Assembly: GCA_004352715.1 (NCBI GenBank) | Contig: SCFE01000026.1 | Coordinates: forward strand, 1,534,782 to 1,598,781 | Reading direction: 5' to 3' | DNA: 64,000 bases | DNA from: Hofstenia miamia | Lineage: Eukaryota; Xenacoelomorpha; Acoela | Part shown: piece after piece, positions 24,509 through 37,101 of the stretch | How the letters are laid out: each line of letters opens with the position of its first letter | Numbering within the stretch: the stretch's first letter is position 1 | Made by a program: the position numbers and the translations under genes | The notes under the pieces: generated by a model | Seen by the model: the letters and a program-made list of their open reading frames with translations, nothing else | Told to the model about the DNA's origin: nothing | Databases searched by the model: none

Positions 24509-24829
24509 GTTACTGAAAAAATATCCTTAAATAAATCTTAAAATAAATCCAGCAAAGCTATTAATTCAATGAATTTGGAAATGTTGGTGATTTGGATTGA
24601 AAATTACGAGTTTGAACAAAATCCAATTAAGTTGCTATTGAGACAGAAAACAACGTGCATTAATAAATAGTATGAAATTTGAATATATTACCCACCTCAC
24701 GGCACAGTACTAGTTCTAGTTATATTTGCAACATATCAAACTGAGATTATGAAACATGTGCAACATATTGAACTATATCAATTTGCATCATAAATACTGA
24801 TAATAATGCATTTAGGGACCAAAAAAAAA
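21390..24829. other. No gene recognised
   Basis: About 3.4 kb of very AT-rich sequence with no open frame of 60 codons or more and no recognisable element except an (AT)n run at 24472-24501. Confidence 0.65.
24472..24501. repeat. (AT)n microsatellite
   Basis: Thirty bases of uninterrupted AT dinucleotide. Confidence 0.9.
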
Positions 24830-25560
24830 TTGCAAAGTGATATTGAAAGTCTGTTTAGCTGTTTCACATCCAATTAATTAAAAATCAATATTGAAAGAAC
24901 GAAATTCTTTATATTATGCCCCCAATTCTGCAAAAGAAATAACAACAAGATCGAATTAATTGTTAACAGTGTTCTAATAAAACAATCTGTTCATGTTATA
25001 TACTTAAGTGTTTATTTTGACAGAGATTTAATTATTTAAAATTTCCTCCTAAAAAATACAAAAAATGGCTTCTGGAGTTAGATACTTATACCACCTCAGA
25101 AATATTAGAACAGAATCACGTTTAACTATTGCATGCACTTTGTTTATCGCAATTACATTATTGTTCATCTTTATTGTATTAATTTTAATACAAAAAGCCG
25201 CTATTTATTATCAAGAACTCTTAGTTTGTCATTAAAACATTAAATTTTGTGTCATGAATGCAGACGAAAGTATAATATATTATCCCCACTATATCGTATA
25301 CAATTTCATACAGAGGCAATTTTATTTAAACAAATATAGCCGAAAATCCTTAATTATTTAAAAGTTAATCCACAATCACATAAATTTATTTGCAGGAGTA
25401 TTTCCTATCCTTGTTTCCATTGACCAGCCTCTAATATTTGAAAATTTAGACAGTGAGACTAGAGTAGAAAAAATTAGAAACAAATTGAAATAAACTTAAA
25501 AAGCGCGCTTCTATATCGACAAAACACGATTTGAGACACAAGCATGCTAAGCACATTTAC
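24830..25560 (+). pseudogene. LINE RT-thumb and C-terminal fragment
   Basis: Across frameshifts the segment reads SLFSCF, LKINIERTKFFILCP (the LN..KTK.IIF region after the RT palm), IKQSVHVIYL (YLGV region) and KMASGVRYLYHLRNI, then RLTIACTLFIAITL. The same order and wording occur at 52.3-52.6 kb (KVTVGIRYLFHLRNV), so the two are copies of one LINE family. Only the region after the catalytic YADD box is present, indicating a 5'-truncated insertion. It is decayed and inactive. Confidence 0.75.
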
Positions 25561-25654
25561 CGATTTCTTATTATTACTATATATTATGCAAGTATATTTA
25601 GTTTGCATTTCTAAAATTACTTTTTAGTAAATATATTGCTTTGACTCTCTCTTT

Positions 25655-25736
25655 ATATATACACACATATATACTATATATATATATATTATATATATAT
25701 ATATGTGTGTATATATATTATATATATATGTGTGTA

Positions 25737-25773
<37 letters not shown>
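25655..25773. repeat. Compound (AT)n / (TG)n-containing microsatellite
   Basis: About 120 bases of TA dinucleotides interspersed with ACACAC and GTGTGT blocks. It is strongly self-complementary. Confidence 0.9.
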
Positions 25774-25776
<3 letters not shown>

Positions 25777-26279
25777 ATTTCACATAACAGTTTAATCTAA
25801 ACAAGAAAGATAGCAATAGTGATAAAAAATTTTCGGTTTATACGATAAACACAATTTTACTTGCACATCTTACGTAAAATGTTATCGAGCATTCAATGTA
25901 CTTCAAATAAGCAACTAGAAGATTTCAACAAATTATTTGAATTGTAAGTGTCTGACATGAATAGATTAATTAAAGACTCAAATTTTCAAATAATGAATAT
26001 AGGCAAGCTGAGTTTAGTAACAAGAACTCCGCGTTTCAGTGATTAATTAGTAAAGTAAATAATTAAAATTATTTGGCACAAATAGTTATCCGGGACTGGA
26101 TCAATAAGTTAGATATACTAAAAAACTTCCAAAATGGAGTTATTGATTAACTATATTCAAATAATTTGTCAGACAGTTTTACGTTTTTATATACAAATGC
26201 ACAAAGTTTGGCATCATAAAGAAAATAATACTATTGAATATAGCTGTGGTCCTTCATACCTCAGTTGTGAAACAGAAAT

Positions 26280-26625
26280 TTAGTTTTATAATCCCTTCAG
26301 TGGTACAATATTTTCTGACTCTCCCTTTGTAATTGCATCAGAAGCAATGAGATCATTCTCTTCTAAACATCTAAGGAATTAATTCTAAAGCAAAACTTCA
26401 TCTGTGGAAAAGCTTGGATAGGCTACAAATTTTATATTACTGATTATACTACTACAAGACTATAATATCCGTAGCCTAAGATGACGCTTTTCTTGTATAT
26501 ATTTAATTTCATTTTTATTATTTTTGTACATTATTGACGCTATTTAGAGAATTTATCAGTTTCTGAAATTGTAAATAAAAGTCTCTAAATATAGAATATC
26601 ATATCATATCTTATCTTATCTTATG
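26280..26625 (+). mobile_element. Probable LINE 3' end with pentanucleotide tail
   Basis: A short frame near 26300-26400 loosely resembles the W..LP..I......FK..LK..L ending of LINE ORF2. About 200 bp later the sequence passes TAAATAAAAGTC and ends in ATATCATATCATATCTTATCTTATCTTA, i.e. tandem pentanucleotides at 26598-26623. LINEs of the CR1/L2 kind often end in short tandem repeats rather than poly(A). The protein match is weak; the tail is clear. Confidence 0.4.
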
Positions 26626-26629
26626 CATG

Positions 26630-28465
26630 TTGGCTGTATCATCTTTTTTAAAGATGATATTATTTGTATTTGATTAAATCATGAGCAATAACTAAGTAAA
26701 GCTTTCTCTTTGTCTTGTACTGACGGTACTTAAAGTACATTGAGTTCTGATGAATTTTCTATGACAATGCGAAAGAAATATCAAAATCGCATTTCTGCTT
26801 TTAATTATTTCTATCTTCTACGCTTTACCGCGTTATTCTAGACATTTTATAAAAAAATACATCCATTAAATGAACATTTAAACACTTTTGTATTTTTAGA
26901 ACAACTGCAGTTAATTCAAATAATTATGCACAACAGACATTTTGCATACCTTCATGTTTTTCAGTATAGATCGATTGTCCTGACTACGGATTTCAGCTTC
27001 TTTTCCTGTGTCACATCATGTGGCTAGTAAGGTTATTATATTTCATCCTGTTATTTTTTGCCAATATTGTCTCCATAATCTTGTACTTTAAGTTATATCA
27101 TATTATTGACAATATTAATATGAATTTCGTAATTGCGCCTTCCTTGATGTCCTTATCCCATATATGTTCCAGCTTTGCTTAGTGATAATGGACAACCACA
27201 TGATAGCGCTATTCCTAGACGTGTGACATGTATGAAATCAAACCGATCATAAGAACTTAATTTTTCATGCTAAGAACTTTTGGACGACTGTCAAATTCAT
27301 ATTCAACGTTGCATAAAAAAGATTATTTTTACTGCTTGAGATGTCAACTAGGAGATCAAAATAAGTATGAGCTTCAAATGCTTGTTGCAACCCTTGCTAT
27401 AATACTTTATGTAAGTTAAACCAATTGCAATGGCGAGATGAAAACAAGAAAAATCATAGAAGTCTTTATTATGCTCTGCTAAATATAAGTAAAATGCATG
27501 GTTGTGAAGAATAAACCAAATATTTTACACTAATATACAATAAGTTCCACACAACAGGGAAATTCCGATTCCCACTCATCTAAGATTCAAATATTTGCAA
27601 TGATCTTCACTTCAATCATCTAGCGATTGCGATGAAGATGTTTCTATCATATCTGATTACCAAATCAAACTTAATTATTTACTGAAGATGATTTGAGTAT
27701 GATTGTTTGTGATTTGTATCTGTCAAAGTTAAAATCTGAACTCTGAATTCTGACTGAGGCATTTGAACCTACTGAATCCAAATGTAGGTGGGTCTACATT
27801 TCGCTTCTAGAATTTTTATCAAGCCAACATTTTCATTTAATCAGTGAAGCAAGCATTGTGGGGACATACTTGATTTTTTCTCCTTTTTTAGAATGAAACA
27901 TAAGTCTAGCGATTTGTACCTCTTCACCATTTTCAAAAAGAGGAGTTTAACAGCTTTTGTTATTGATGACGGAAAAAAGTATACAAGTGTACCTATAGCG
28001 CATTCTCTATTTATCAGAAGGAGTCCTATTTAAGCAAAAGTGGTCTTCTGCATGCACACAATGTGTAGGCCTACTCATGATGGATTGTGATGATTTGAAA
28101 ATCATTGGTTTGTTAATGATTATGCAAAGTTTACCAGTTTCATGCGTTGTGGGACAGTTAGTTGTTGCAATTTTCTTGGTCAGCAATTTGTGCACATATG
28201 TCCCTTTAAGATCTATTTTCTTAACTATTAACATTACAACTGTCTCGTATCAATTTTAATTGTTTTTAATTCTGCATACTTCTTTTGTTTTCCGGGTAGC
28301 CACTTGCAAATGTGAAGACAGCATCAGGGCTGTATATTTTCCGAAAACGAAATAGTTGATACTGCTCCGAGCTGCCTCATTATTTGAAAAAATAGTCATG
28401 GGAGAATGTTTTATGAAGTTGTGGACTTTAAGAATGACATCTTAACATAATATAAATAAGATATC
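26630..28465. other. No gene recognised
   Basis: AT-rich sequence. Opposite-strand frames at 28007-28259 overlap and show no motif. No repeat boundary was identified. Confidence 0.6.
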
Positions 28466-28570
28466 CTTGTCAACGAGCCGAGCTTCTAACACTTGTCAAC
28501 GAGCCGAGCTTCTAACGAGGCGAGCCAAGCCGAGTCGAGCTTGAGCCCAGTATTTGATATACAACGAGCC
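28466..28570 (-). repeat. GAGCC repeat family, copy b (opposite orientation to copy d), cut by gap
   Basis: A 26-bp unit starting CTTGTCAACGAGCCGAGC is present twice in tandem (28466-28491 and 28492-28517). After it come GAGGCGAGCC words and the stretch CAGTATTTGATATACAACGA, which is the reverse complement of sequence at about 39580-39600 in copy d. This shows that the terminal word TTGTCAACGAGCCGA occurs at both ends of the element. Confidence 0.85.
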
Positions 28571-29570
28571 NNNNNNNNNNNNNNNNNNNNNNNNNNNNNN
28601 NNNNNNNNNNNNNNNNNNNNNNNNNNNNNNNNNNNNNNNNNNNNNNNNNNNNNNNNNNNNNNNNNNNNNNNNNNNNNNNNNNNNNNNNNNNNNNNNNNNN
28701 NNNNNNNNNNNNNNNNNNNNNNNNNNNNNNNNNNNNNNNNNNNNNNNNNNNNNNNNNNNNNNNNNNNNNNNNNNNNNNNNNNNNNNNNNNNNNNNNNNNN
28801 NNNNNNNNNNNNNNNNNNNNNNNNNNNNNNNNNNNNNNNNNNNNNNNNNNNNNNNNNNNNNNNNNNNNNNNNNNNNNNNNNNNNNNNNNNNNNNNNNNNN
28901 NNNNNNNNNNNNNNNNNNNNNNNNNNNNNNNNNNNNNNNNNNNNNNNNNNNNNNNNNNNNNNNNNNNNNNNNNNNNNNNNNNNNNNNNNNNNNNNNNNNN
29001 NNNNNNNNNNNNNNNNNNNNNNNNNNNNNNNNNNNNNNNNNNNNNNNNNNNNNNNNNNNNNNNNNNNNNNNNNNNNNNNNNNNNNNNNNNNNNNNNNNNN
29101 NNNNNNNNNNNNNNNNNNNNNNNNNNNNNNNNNNNNNNNNNNNNNNNNNNNNNNNNNNNNNNNNNNNNNNNNNNNNNNNNNNNNNNNNNNNNNNNNNNNN
29201 NNNNNNNNNNNNNNNNNNNNNNNNNNNNNNNNNNNNNNNNNNNNNNNNNNNNNNNNNNNNNNNNNNNNNNNNNNNNNNNNNNNNNNNNNNNNNNNNNNNN
29301 NNNNNNNNNNNNNNNNNNNNNNNNNNNNNNNNNNNNNNNNNNNNNNNNNNNNNNNNNNNNNNNNNNNNNNNNNNNNNNNNNNNNNNNNNNNNNNNNNNNN
29401 NNNNNNNNNNNNNNNNNNNNNNNNNNNNNNNNNNNNNNNNNNNNNNNNNNNNNNNNNNNNNNNNNNNNNNNNNNNNNNNNNNNNNNNNNNNNNNNNNNNN
29501 NNNNNNNNNNNNNNNNNNNNNNNNNNNNNNNNNNNNNNNNNNNNNNNNNNNNNNNNNNNNNNNNNNNNNN
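28571..29570. other. Assembly gap, exactly 1000 N
   Basis: Placeholder gap, entered from the GAGCC repeat on the left and left through an (AT)n run at 29571-29589. Confidence 0.99.
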
Positions 29571-29589
29571 ATATATATATATATATATA

Positions 29590-30109
29590 ATGTAAAAACT
29601 ATGTTAGGTGCTAAAATTAAATAATGGTGTTTTTGAATCGTTTGATAAGAGGCAAACCTATGATTTTATTCAGTGTACGTACGTCACAAATTTATTGCAA
29701 AAAGTTTTGTTGTATCCCACCCAGTTGTAAATATAGCGTTTAAGTTTATATCCTAAATAAACATTGTAATAGTGACTACAATGCAACATCATTTTGATTT
29801 TGAAACTTGTCTGTCAAGAATCAATGCCGCGACTGAGGTTTAGTATTTTGCATGTTCGTCACATACGTCTGTTACACAAAATGACCACAGAAGAATATCT
29901 CTCATCAGAAAACAATTTTTTTCACTATAACAACGTTGAAAAATGATAAATATGCCTATTTGTAACAAACAAAGAAAAATACCAAAGTTGTTATTGATTG
30001 TCTAAACTCCTATTTCAAACAACACTATTTATTCTCAAACATTTATGGAGGGAAAAAGAATTTAACATTGAAATAATCTGGTTTTTTCCTCTTCCTCTTT
30101 AAAAAACTC
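29590..30109. other. No gene recognised
   Basis: AT-rich sequence between the gap-edge microsatellite and the TE-type gene fragment that follows. Confidence 0.5.
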
Positions 30110-30600
30110 AGGTGATGGAATTGGAGGTTCATTAAGAAAGGCAGCTTGGTGTAATGTACGTACCACTGCTGTTGCGTCTTCTGATGCTGCATCATGCAAA
30201 GATTTTGCAAACGCCTAAACCTGGGAATAACGTTAATCTACATAAATGGTTTGACAATTGAAGAAAAATGCGCTCCAAACCTTACAGTGTGGGATAATGC
30301 GGTGGCTGTTACTGATACCATGAAACTGCATTGCATCAAAGTTCGAAATTCAAGGCAGATGGAAGTAGCAACATATTAATGTTTGTGAATATTTTTAAGA
30401 CATTGAACTAATGGTAATACAGAAGAGGATGATGTTGCTGTGAGGAATGCTGAGGATTTCAAGCATATGCCTTAAAATATTGTTTTCTGCATCAATGACT
30501 GGATGTTAGTTGTAAACAAAAGCGACTGATTTCCTGGTGAAATTACCAAGATTTTGAGAAAATATTGTCAAGAAGATAAACCCACAGATTCTTGCTGCTC
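30110..30600 (+). pseudogene. Degenerate transposon-associated gene fragment (DGIGG / GTMK / DWV..V family)
   Basis: Frames in order read GDGIGGSLRKAAWCNVRTTA with DAASCKDFA (30112-30210), then ITLIYINGLTIEEK, then TDTMKLHCIKVRNSRQMEVA (to about 30375), and after stops INDWMLVVNKSD and FPGEITKILRKYC. This matches, from memory and by wording only, a group of multicopy uncharacterised animal proteins with a DG.GG..KR.VW block, a GTM..H block and a DWV.V.Y....FPGE block, often annotated near transposons. I cannot name the element. The fragment has frameshifts and stops, so it is non-functional. Confidence 0.5.
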
Positions 30601-31389
30601 TATAAGAACAATTTTCATTGGGCAAATTTTAACTTTACCTTAGAATTATGACTTATCAAGTCTGGCTGCTTCATTATATTTAGTATATTTGCAAATGTCC
30701 TTGTACAATTCTTAAAATTATTTTTTGCAACTATTACGTCTGTCACAGAATTTCATTTCCAATTTAAATTCACAAAATTTTGGATTTGTTTTAATTTGTG
30801 TTCATTTTTTGCATTTTTCTGGGTCATATGTCTTACTTTGCTTGTGAATATTGCAGCTTAAAACTAAAAAGAATCATTATGTGTTTGTTATTTCTACTAT
30901 TAGCATATTTTATAATCAATCATAGTCCATAAAACGAATTTAATCGAAAATATTGCATTTAATCCTCAACTGTACATCTGTCACAATGGAATTCTTCAAG
31001 TTCTATGAAAACCAAATAAAAACTTACAAGTTGGTCGAGCAACACAACAATGTGGGAAAATTATCCCTCAGAGATTACAACCTGATCACGTATAGTTGCA
31101 GATTACTCAAGGTCCGTCATTTGTTATAGTAATAGCGAATATATCCTACCAAATGCACCTACTAAGGGAAGGAAAACATCAAAATCCAAATTTGCTGGTA
31201 AAACAGCAGTAAAATTAGGAGTGTCATCACATAAGCTGAGCAACATCTTTAAGGACCTTGGACATGACACACCTGACTTTCAAAACACAATCTGACATTC
31301 ACAGTCAGGCGTTTGGCGAGCTGAAACAAATTTGAACACTAACAATGTTAAGTGGATAAAGAACAACAATTTACATCGAATGAAATAGA

Positions 31390-33963
31390 CTGCTATTATA
31401 ACCTCGAGCATTGAACGCATTTGCAACATTGAATTACAAAATCAAGAATCGCATAAATGTAACGCCTTAATTTTCAGCCTACCTGAATTTGACGCTCCAG
31501 AAGCTATCATAGATAGGTATTTGCGTCACTTGCCATGATAAATCCAGACCAGTCAAGCTCGTTTTGCTAACCCCTTCTCCACCAGAAACCTTTTCACTAA
31601 CCTATCTGCCCTAAAAAGCAACGCTGATTTCAGTAAATTGTCAATTCAGTACGATTTAATCTGCCAAAAATTGTTCCAATGCAAATCAGGGTTTTCGAGT
31701 TATCGGCCGCCCCAAGGAGTGGTGCATCATCCCATCACAAACAAATCCATAACTATTACTATCCTCTCATTCAATACCAGATCCATCCAAAACAAGCCAA
31801 TCATAAAAAATCACTACATTTCATTGAACAATCCTCTTATCACTGTCATCACTGAAACTTGGCTTCATCCTGATCACTCCGTAGGCGTGTCACTGATTGC
31901 TCCTACTGACTACGCTCATATCCGTGTTGATCACTCCACTGGCGACAGCAGTGGCATTTTATGCCTCTTCAAATCATCTTTGTTAAAAAAATCCCATGTT
32001 TCTACTTCTACCTTAACCCTTTGAAACCATCCTAATTTATTTTAATCGTATTCGTCTGCTTATTGTCTATCGTTCCCCTGAACCTCATACATATGGATTC
32101 TTTAACGAATTTTCTGAGCTGTTATCTACCCTGGGCTTCAGCAATTGCATTTGCAATTCCATCACATCGTCAGTCAATTTGACCTTAAGCAGATGGTGAC
32201 TGAAGACACACATAGCCATGGAAACATGCTTGACCTTGTCATCGCACTGAATTCTTGTGAAAGCGTCAATGTAAGTATTCTTGATCCGTTGACTTTCTCT
32301 GATCACCTTCCAATTCAAGTCAATAATAGTCTTGCTTTAGACCCACCAACCATTTACACAAACACTGTCAAAAGGCTGAACTGGAAAAACGCCGATTCTT
32401 AGCAACTATCCGACTCATTGCACACCATCTCTAATCATGCTTTCACCTATGGTGCCATCTACACGTTGACCAAAAGACTATGATGTTTTTAAAATTCTTG
32501 CTGATTTAACTATCAAAGCCAACATTGTGTCTATCAGCAATAACAAACGCACTCATCCTTGGTACATTTCTGAAATCAGGTCTCAACTGCGAGCTACACG
32601 TTGTCTCGAGCACTTGTCAAAAAAGACTTCAATGCGTCTGTACATATCTTCGAGAAATTAATTAACAAAGTTCTGTTAAAACGCAAAAACGTTTTTGCTG
32701 CCTTCAAGTCAATGTCTTCAACCGAGCCTACTCATATAACCGATCTCACTTCTAACGATTTTTATAGGCTTTCAGCACAACATATCTCGTATTAGCTCCA
32801 ATTTTGACCCTTACCTGGTATTGATGGATTCTCCTCAAAATTCACTTAACCAACGGACGTATTTCACGCCTTACTCCACAGCTGATAAACGGAACATTCT
32901 GTGAAAAGGACATTATTCCGTCTACTATCCTCTGTTCCCACCTGATGCCTGTTATCGGTTTAATCATATTCATGCTTAACCAGTAAATTCTTGCTGGCTC
33001 CTTTTCTAGCGCTTTCAAGGTCGTCATCTTAACACTGCTGAAGAATCCCACTATTGACCCCTCTGTTACTTCTAACTACAGCGCCATTTCTCTTTTACCT
33101 TACTTGTCTAAAGTCCTCGACAAACACATCTTGGCTCAGCTCAGTCAGCACATATACCATAACAATGTTCTCGATAAACGGCAATCCGCCTACAATTGAG
33201 GACGCTTAACCAAACTAGCATTATTAGCTGTCCAAGACAAATTACGGTGTGATTGTGAGGCTGGTCTCGTGTCACTGTTAGTTCTGACTGACTTATCAGC
33301 TGCCTTTGACACAGTCGACCACGCTGCTCTGATCTCCCATCTTCACAATTCATTCGCCATGTATGTTCTGGCACTTCAATGGCTCTGCCCACACCACTCG
33401 GATCACAGCTCTTACGTTCTATGGGATGGCCAGCGCGATTAACCTTTTGCCAACTCATGTGTTATACCTCAAGGCTCAGTTCTTGGATCTCTCCTCTTTT
33501 CATGCTACATCTCCTCTCTTTCAGCTGTTCTCATGGACTTTGACGTATTTTATGTCAGTTATGCAGATGATCTTAAATTTGTTGTTAACTCCTCCAATAT
33601 CTCAAATTGCCTATGCAAGGCAACTGACTGCATTATGGCCATCCGATCTTGGTGACTTGCTAATGGATTATCTTTCAATGACGATAAGCTCATTCATTTT
33701 TTCCCTGATCCCCACCAAGCAAATGTCAATCTTGCCATTGGTCTCCCTACCCGTACCAGCAGCCTGTCAGTCCTTTCAGTCGTGCCTTTCATGTTATTCC
33801 ACCCAATCAATGGAACTCTCTCCCTGAGCAATTACGCTCCACTAGCGACGGGACACTTTTCCACAAGAATCTAAAGACGTTTCTTTTTGACAATTTACAT
33901 TTGTAGTGTTGGCGCTCTGCAACAGGGCGCCTTTAGAAATAAATATAATAATAATAATAATAT
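31390..33963 (+). mobile_element. L2/CR1-like LINE, nearly full-length ORF2 but inactive
   Basis: An ORF1 tail comes first: IERICNIELQNQESHKCNAL and IFSLPEFDAPEAIIDRYL (31408-31535). The apurinic-type endonuclease begins near 31760 with ILSFNTRSIQNK and VITETWLHPDHS, and ends with GNMLDLVIA and FSDHLPI (about 32220-32315). A linker has THPWYISEIRSQLRA. The RT has LKNPTIDP, NYSAISLLPYLSKVLDKHI (about 33045-33130), LTDLSAAFDTVDHAALISHL (about 33285-33345, motif A) and SYADDLKFVVN (motif C; YADD at 33560-33571). The C-terminus QWNSLPEQLRSTSDGTLFHK ends at a TAG near 33904. Premature stops (e.g. after IMAIRSW) and frameshifts make it inactive, yet both RT Asp are kept. It ends with a hairpin and a TAA microsatellite. 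Confidence 0.92.
33911..33931 (+). other. 3'-end RNA hairpin of the L2-like LINE
   Basis: GGCGCTCTG (33911-33919), loop CAA, CAGGGCGCC (33923-33931): a 9-bp stem with one T-G (U-G) pair. It lies a few bases after the ORF2 stop and just before the TAA-repeat tail at 33945-33962. Stringent-type LINEs use a 3' stem-loop for recognition by their own RT during target-primed reverse transcription, so this is the likely role. Confidence 0.8.
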
Positions 33964-34904
33964 AAACTTTGGGATCATATCATAATGTTGGCATTCTTAC
34001 ATTCTACTAAAACGCTGAACGTGCTGTAAAATTAATGGGGAGTTTATTCCAAACTCAAAAAGATTCGAATTTTTAATCTAAAGTTATTTCAAAAAATAAT
34101 TAACATTTTCAATATATTACTAGTAGCTCTAAATTAATCTCTAAAATAAAGCAAAATTAATTTTCTTCTGTTGTAGAAAAAAGAGAAATGTTTTCATATT
34201 CTTAAAGACCTATAAAGTCATTGCAGCATGCATTAGGATCCCATTGCTTAGCTGTTTTCAGCATTATTTTATAGAGCATCTTGTGCTCTTTCTAATAAAA
34301 GAAAATATAACATTTTGATAATTATTAATTACGATTCTATGTTATGCCAATTTTAACACTATCGACTAGTTTTATATTTTTGCTTTTTAGAGTTATAGAT
34401 TCTAAATTCATAGAGGGATCCGAAAGAAAGCATTAAAATAGACATTATTATTCTATTATTAGAGTAATCCATCTTTGCAGAGTTATTGCTCCAGGATAGT
34501 TCTACGATAAACTTAATTTCAATTTTGGGATTTCACACATATAGCCAGTATACAATCGAAAACTCGCACTTTATTACATAACAGTTCTCTTGTATTAGAT
34601 GCGAGTTGATAAAATTTCTGTCAATTTTATAACTATGACCTCATGCTAGACATCATTTTGTAGCGATTAAATTCCTGCATTTTTATCAAATTGGACAAGC
34701 TTTTTGACATACTGAGTTGCAAATGTCAAATTTAACTGTGAAAAGGAAGTTCACACTAAGTGAAAATTCTCGAAGAAAGTTGAATTCTTATCAATGAATG
34801 GGCAATGATCAAAAGTGAAATAGAAAACCTGGATTTTACCAGGTCATTTGGACCATAAAAGAATGATTAAAACAATCAGAAGAAACTAGGAACACTGTTT
34901 CAAT
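33964..34904. other. No gene recognised
   Basis: AT-rich spacer between two LINE remnants. The last 100 bases may belong to the 5' region of the next element. Confidence 0.5.
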
Positions 34905-36460
34905 AAAAATCAAGCACTTGTAGTTGAAACAACAATTATAAGCGAAGAAAGCTCCACAGAAGCAACTACTGAATGTCTTGGGAAAGATGTTACCTATATT
35001 ATTGACACTGAGCTACCAACATCATCTTATTTTGCTCAACATCATCAAATACAATATAATTGCTCTCTAGAAATTATGCAACAACACTGTACTGGTATCT
35101 CTAATAATTGCAAGACTTGCGAAAGGAATTTCTTAGAGAAAGAACAATCCTGTCAATGTAATGGATGTAATGCTACATATCATATGACTAACTCATGCAG
35201 CGGCTTTTAAACTGGAAGTTTTGACCTGTTAAAAAATATCCGTATCAATTTATTACACTGTGCAATGATTGTGTCTCTGCGAAAAAGAAGGAATTTGTGT
35301 TATATTCTATCAAAAATCAAACTCTTTTGTTGGCCTGTGAAAAGCTCCATTCAACACTTATAACTGATATAAAATCAAGTTTTGCAGATACTGAAAATTT
35401 ACATCCAACCCTCTTAAGTGATATAAAATCAAGCTTTGCTGATAACTACTCGAAATGCAACCATATGCTTAAAGACCTCCAAAACGGTATTAAAAATTTT
35501 GCTAGTAAGCTTTAAATACCTAACAATCTTGATGACCAAGGTTATTGGTCTTACAGGCCTGACGGTAATTTGAGACCAAGTGCAAAGCTTAAGAAAATGG
35601 TTTTCGGTAGAGCAAATGTTATCTTGGGTTTACTCAATACCGTAGAATAGCATATACCATGCAGGTCCAATCATAGTTGACCTTGCCAAAGAATCTAAAA
35701 AACGATGTGTAGTTGTTCAGTCATTCAAATTGCGTGAATATAGTGTTAGAGTATTTATCAAACCAGATCTCAGTATGGAAGAGAGAAAGAAGGAAGAACT
35801 TATTTTGACTAAACGGTATGAACTTCTACAGTCCATTATTTAAAAACAGGTTGAAAATTCGAAATCTTAGACTTTATAAAGATGATCAAGAACTTTCCTT
35901 TACGCCTGATCCAACTAATAATTGACTAAAAGAAACTATTTGTGTAAATGTACCACATGCTAATTGTCAAAGCCTTATTTCTATTGAAAGGAGACTGAAT
36001 ATACATAAAAATTATACTCGTTAAATTGTGACCTTGCGTTTATTACCGAAACTTGATTTGGTCATTCAATTTCTAATGACATTTCCCCGCCGCCCACCCG
36101 CTTCTGATATTGTTGATTATTTATTATACTGTAGATCGTCTTTTGTTTTGTATACCAAGGAGAAATCTATTCGTTTGGAGAATAAATCCATCTGAATATA
36201 TGGCGATTTAAATTTTTCTGATGTGGATTGGCAATCTTTTACATCGGTTTATAAATTTGACAAATTGATATTAATCTGTTTTTCGGATCTTAATATGAAA
36301 CAGAAAATAGATTTTCCAACGCAAATTCAGTGGAAACACTCTTGATGTCTTCATGAGTGATTCTGAGAACATAAATATTGTCCATAAAATACCTACTACA
36401 GATAGTTTTTCGGATTATGCAGTCGTGTATTGTAAATATGGACGACGTTGATAGCATTCT
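34905..36460 (+). mobile_element. LINE 5' half: ORF1 with PHD-type zinc finger, then endonuclease
   Basis: An open frame from 34908 to a stop at about 35210 ends in a zinc finger CKTCERNFLEKEQSCQCNGC-x4-H-x5-C, fitting the PHD-like finger found in ORF1 of some CR1/L2-type LINEs. Next come a coiled-coil-like segment with a repeated LL.DIKSSFAD word (35297-35515) and the C-terminal ORF1 block SVRVFIKPDLSMEERKKEEL (about 35745-35805). The endonuclease follows: NCQSLISIERRL, then CDLAFITET (about 36030-36060), GDLNFSDVDWQSF (about 36200-36245), IDFPTQIQ, GNTLDVFMSD and TDSFSDYAVVY (to about 36435). Frameshifts occur between blocks. No RT follows; the element is cut after the endonuclease. Confidence 0.85.
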
Positions 36461-37066
36461 TGGAAGTTCTTATAACAACAACGATAAAATGTATTAATGC
36501 TCACAGATTGATTCCGTGTCAATTGCTCTTTTTATAATCAACCTCGTTTTTGTAGCACCCATGCTAATACAGACTACGTTAAATTCTGGTAGGAATAGCT
36601 GTTTGCCATTATTGAAGAAACGTTCCACTAATGCGACGAAAGCTACAAATTCTTCCCAATTACTACAATTCTCATTCTGTTCATTTGTATTTACTTGAAC
36701 ATAAACTGCTTGTAAAATTAGCCTTTACTTAATGAAAACGTGTAAAACAATATGAACTATTACATGTATTTTTAATTTGTGTATGTTTTTTCATTGCTTG
36801 TGCACAAAAAACTATAACTACCACGATAAATTTAATGAAATTAGTGTTGCCGTGCAAGGGAGTAATGCTTTTCATAAATGGAAACCATACGTTTACGTTT
36901 CAAGGTGACTGATCAAAATTATTTGCAAAAAATGGCATAGAATTTCCTAAGAAGTTTTGACTTAATTTAAAAAATTTCCAAAAAATTTGCAGACTCAGTC
37001 GCATTATAAGTACGCAAAAAATTTTAGAAACTTATTTACAAAAAACATAAAAATGCTGCAAGAATT

Positions 37067-37101
<35 letters not shown>

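Noticed and set aside
25655-25773. Possible structured RNA or origin because of strong self-complementarity
   Set aside because: Simple TA/TG dinucleotide repeats explain the symmetry.
33141-33458. 105-codon minus-strand frame with a basic, plausible-looking protein
   Set aside because: It lies exactly antisense to the LINE RT motif A region; the plus-strand reading is clearly the real one.
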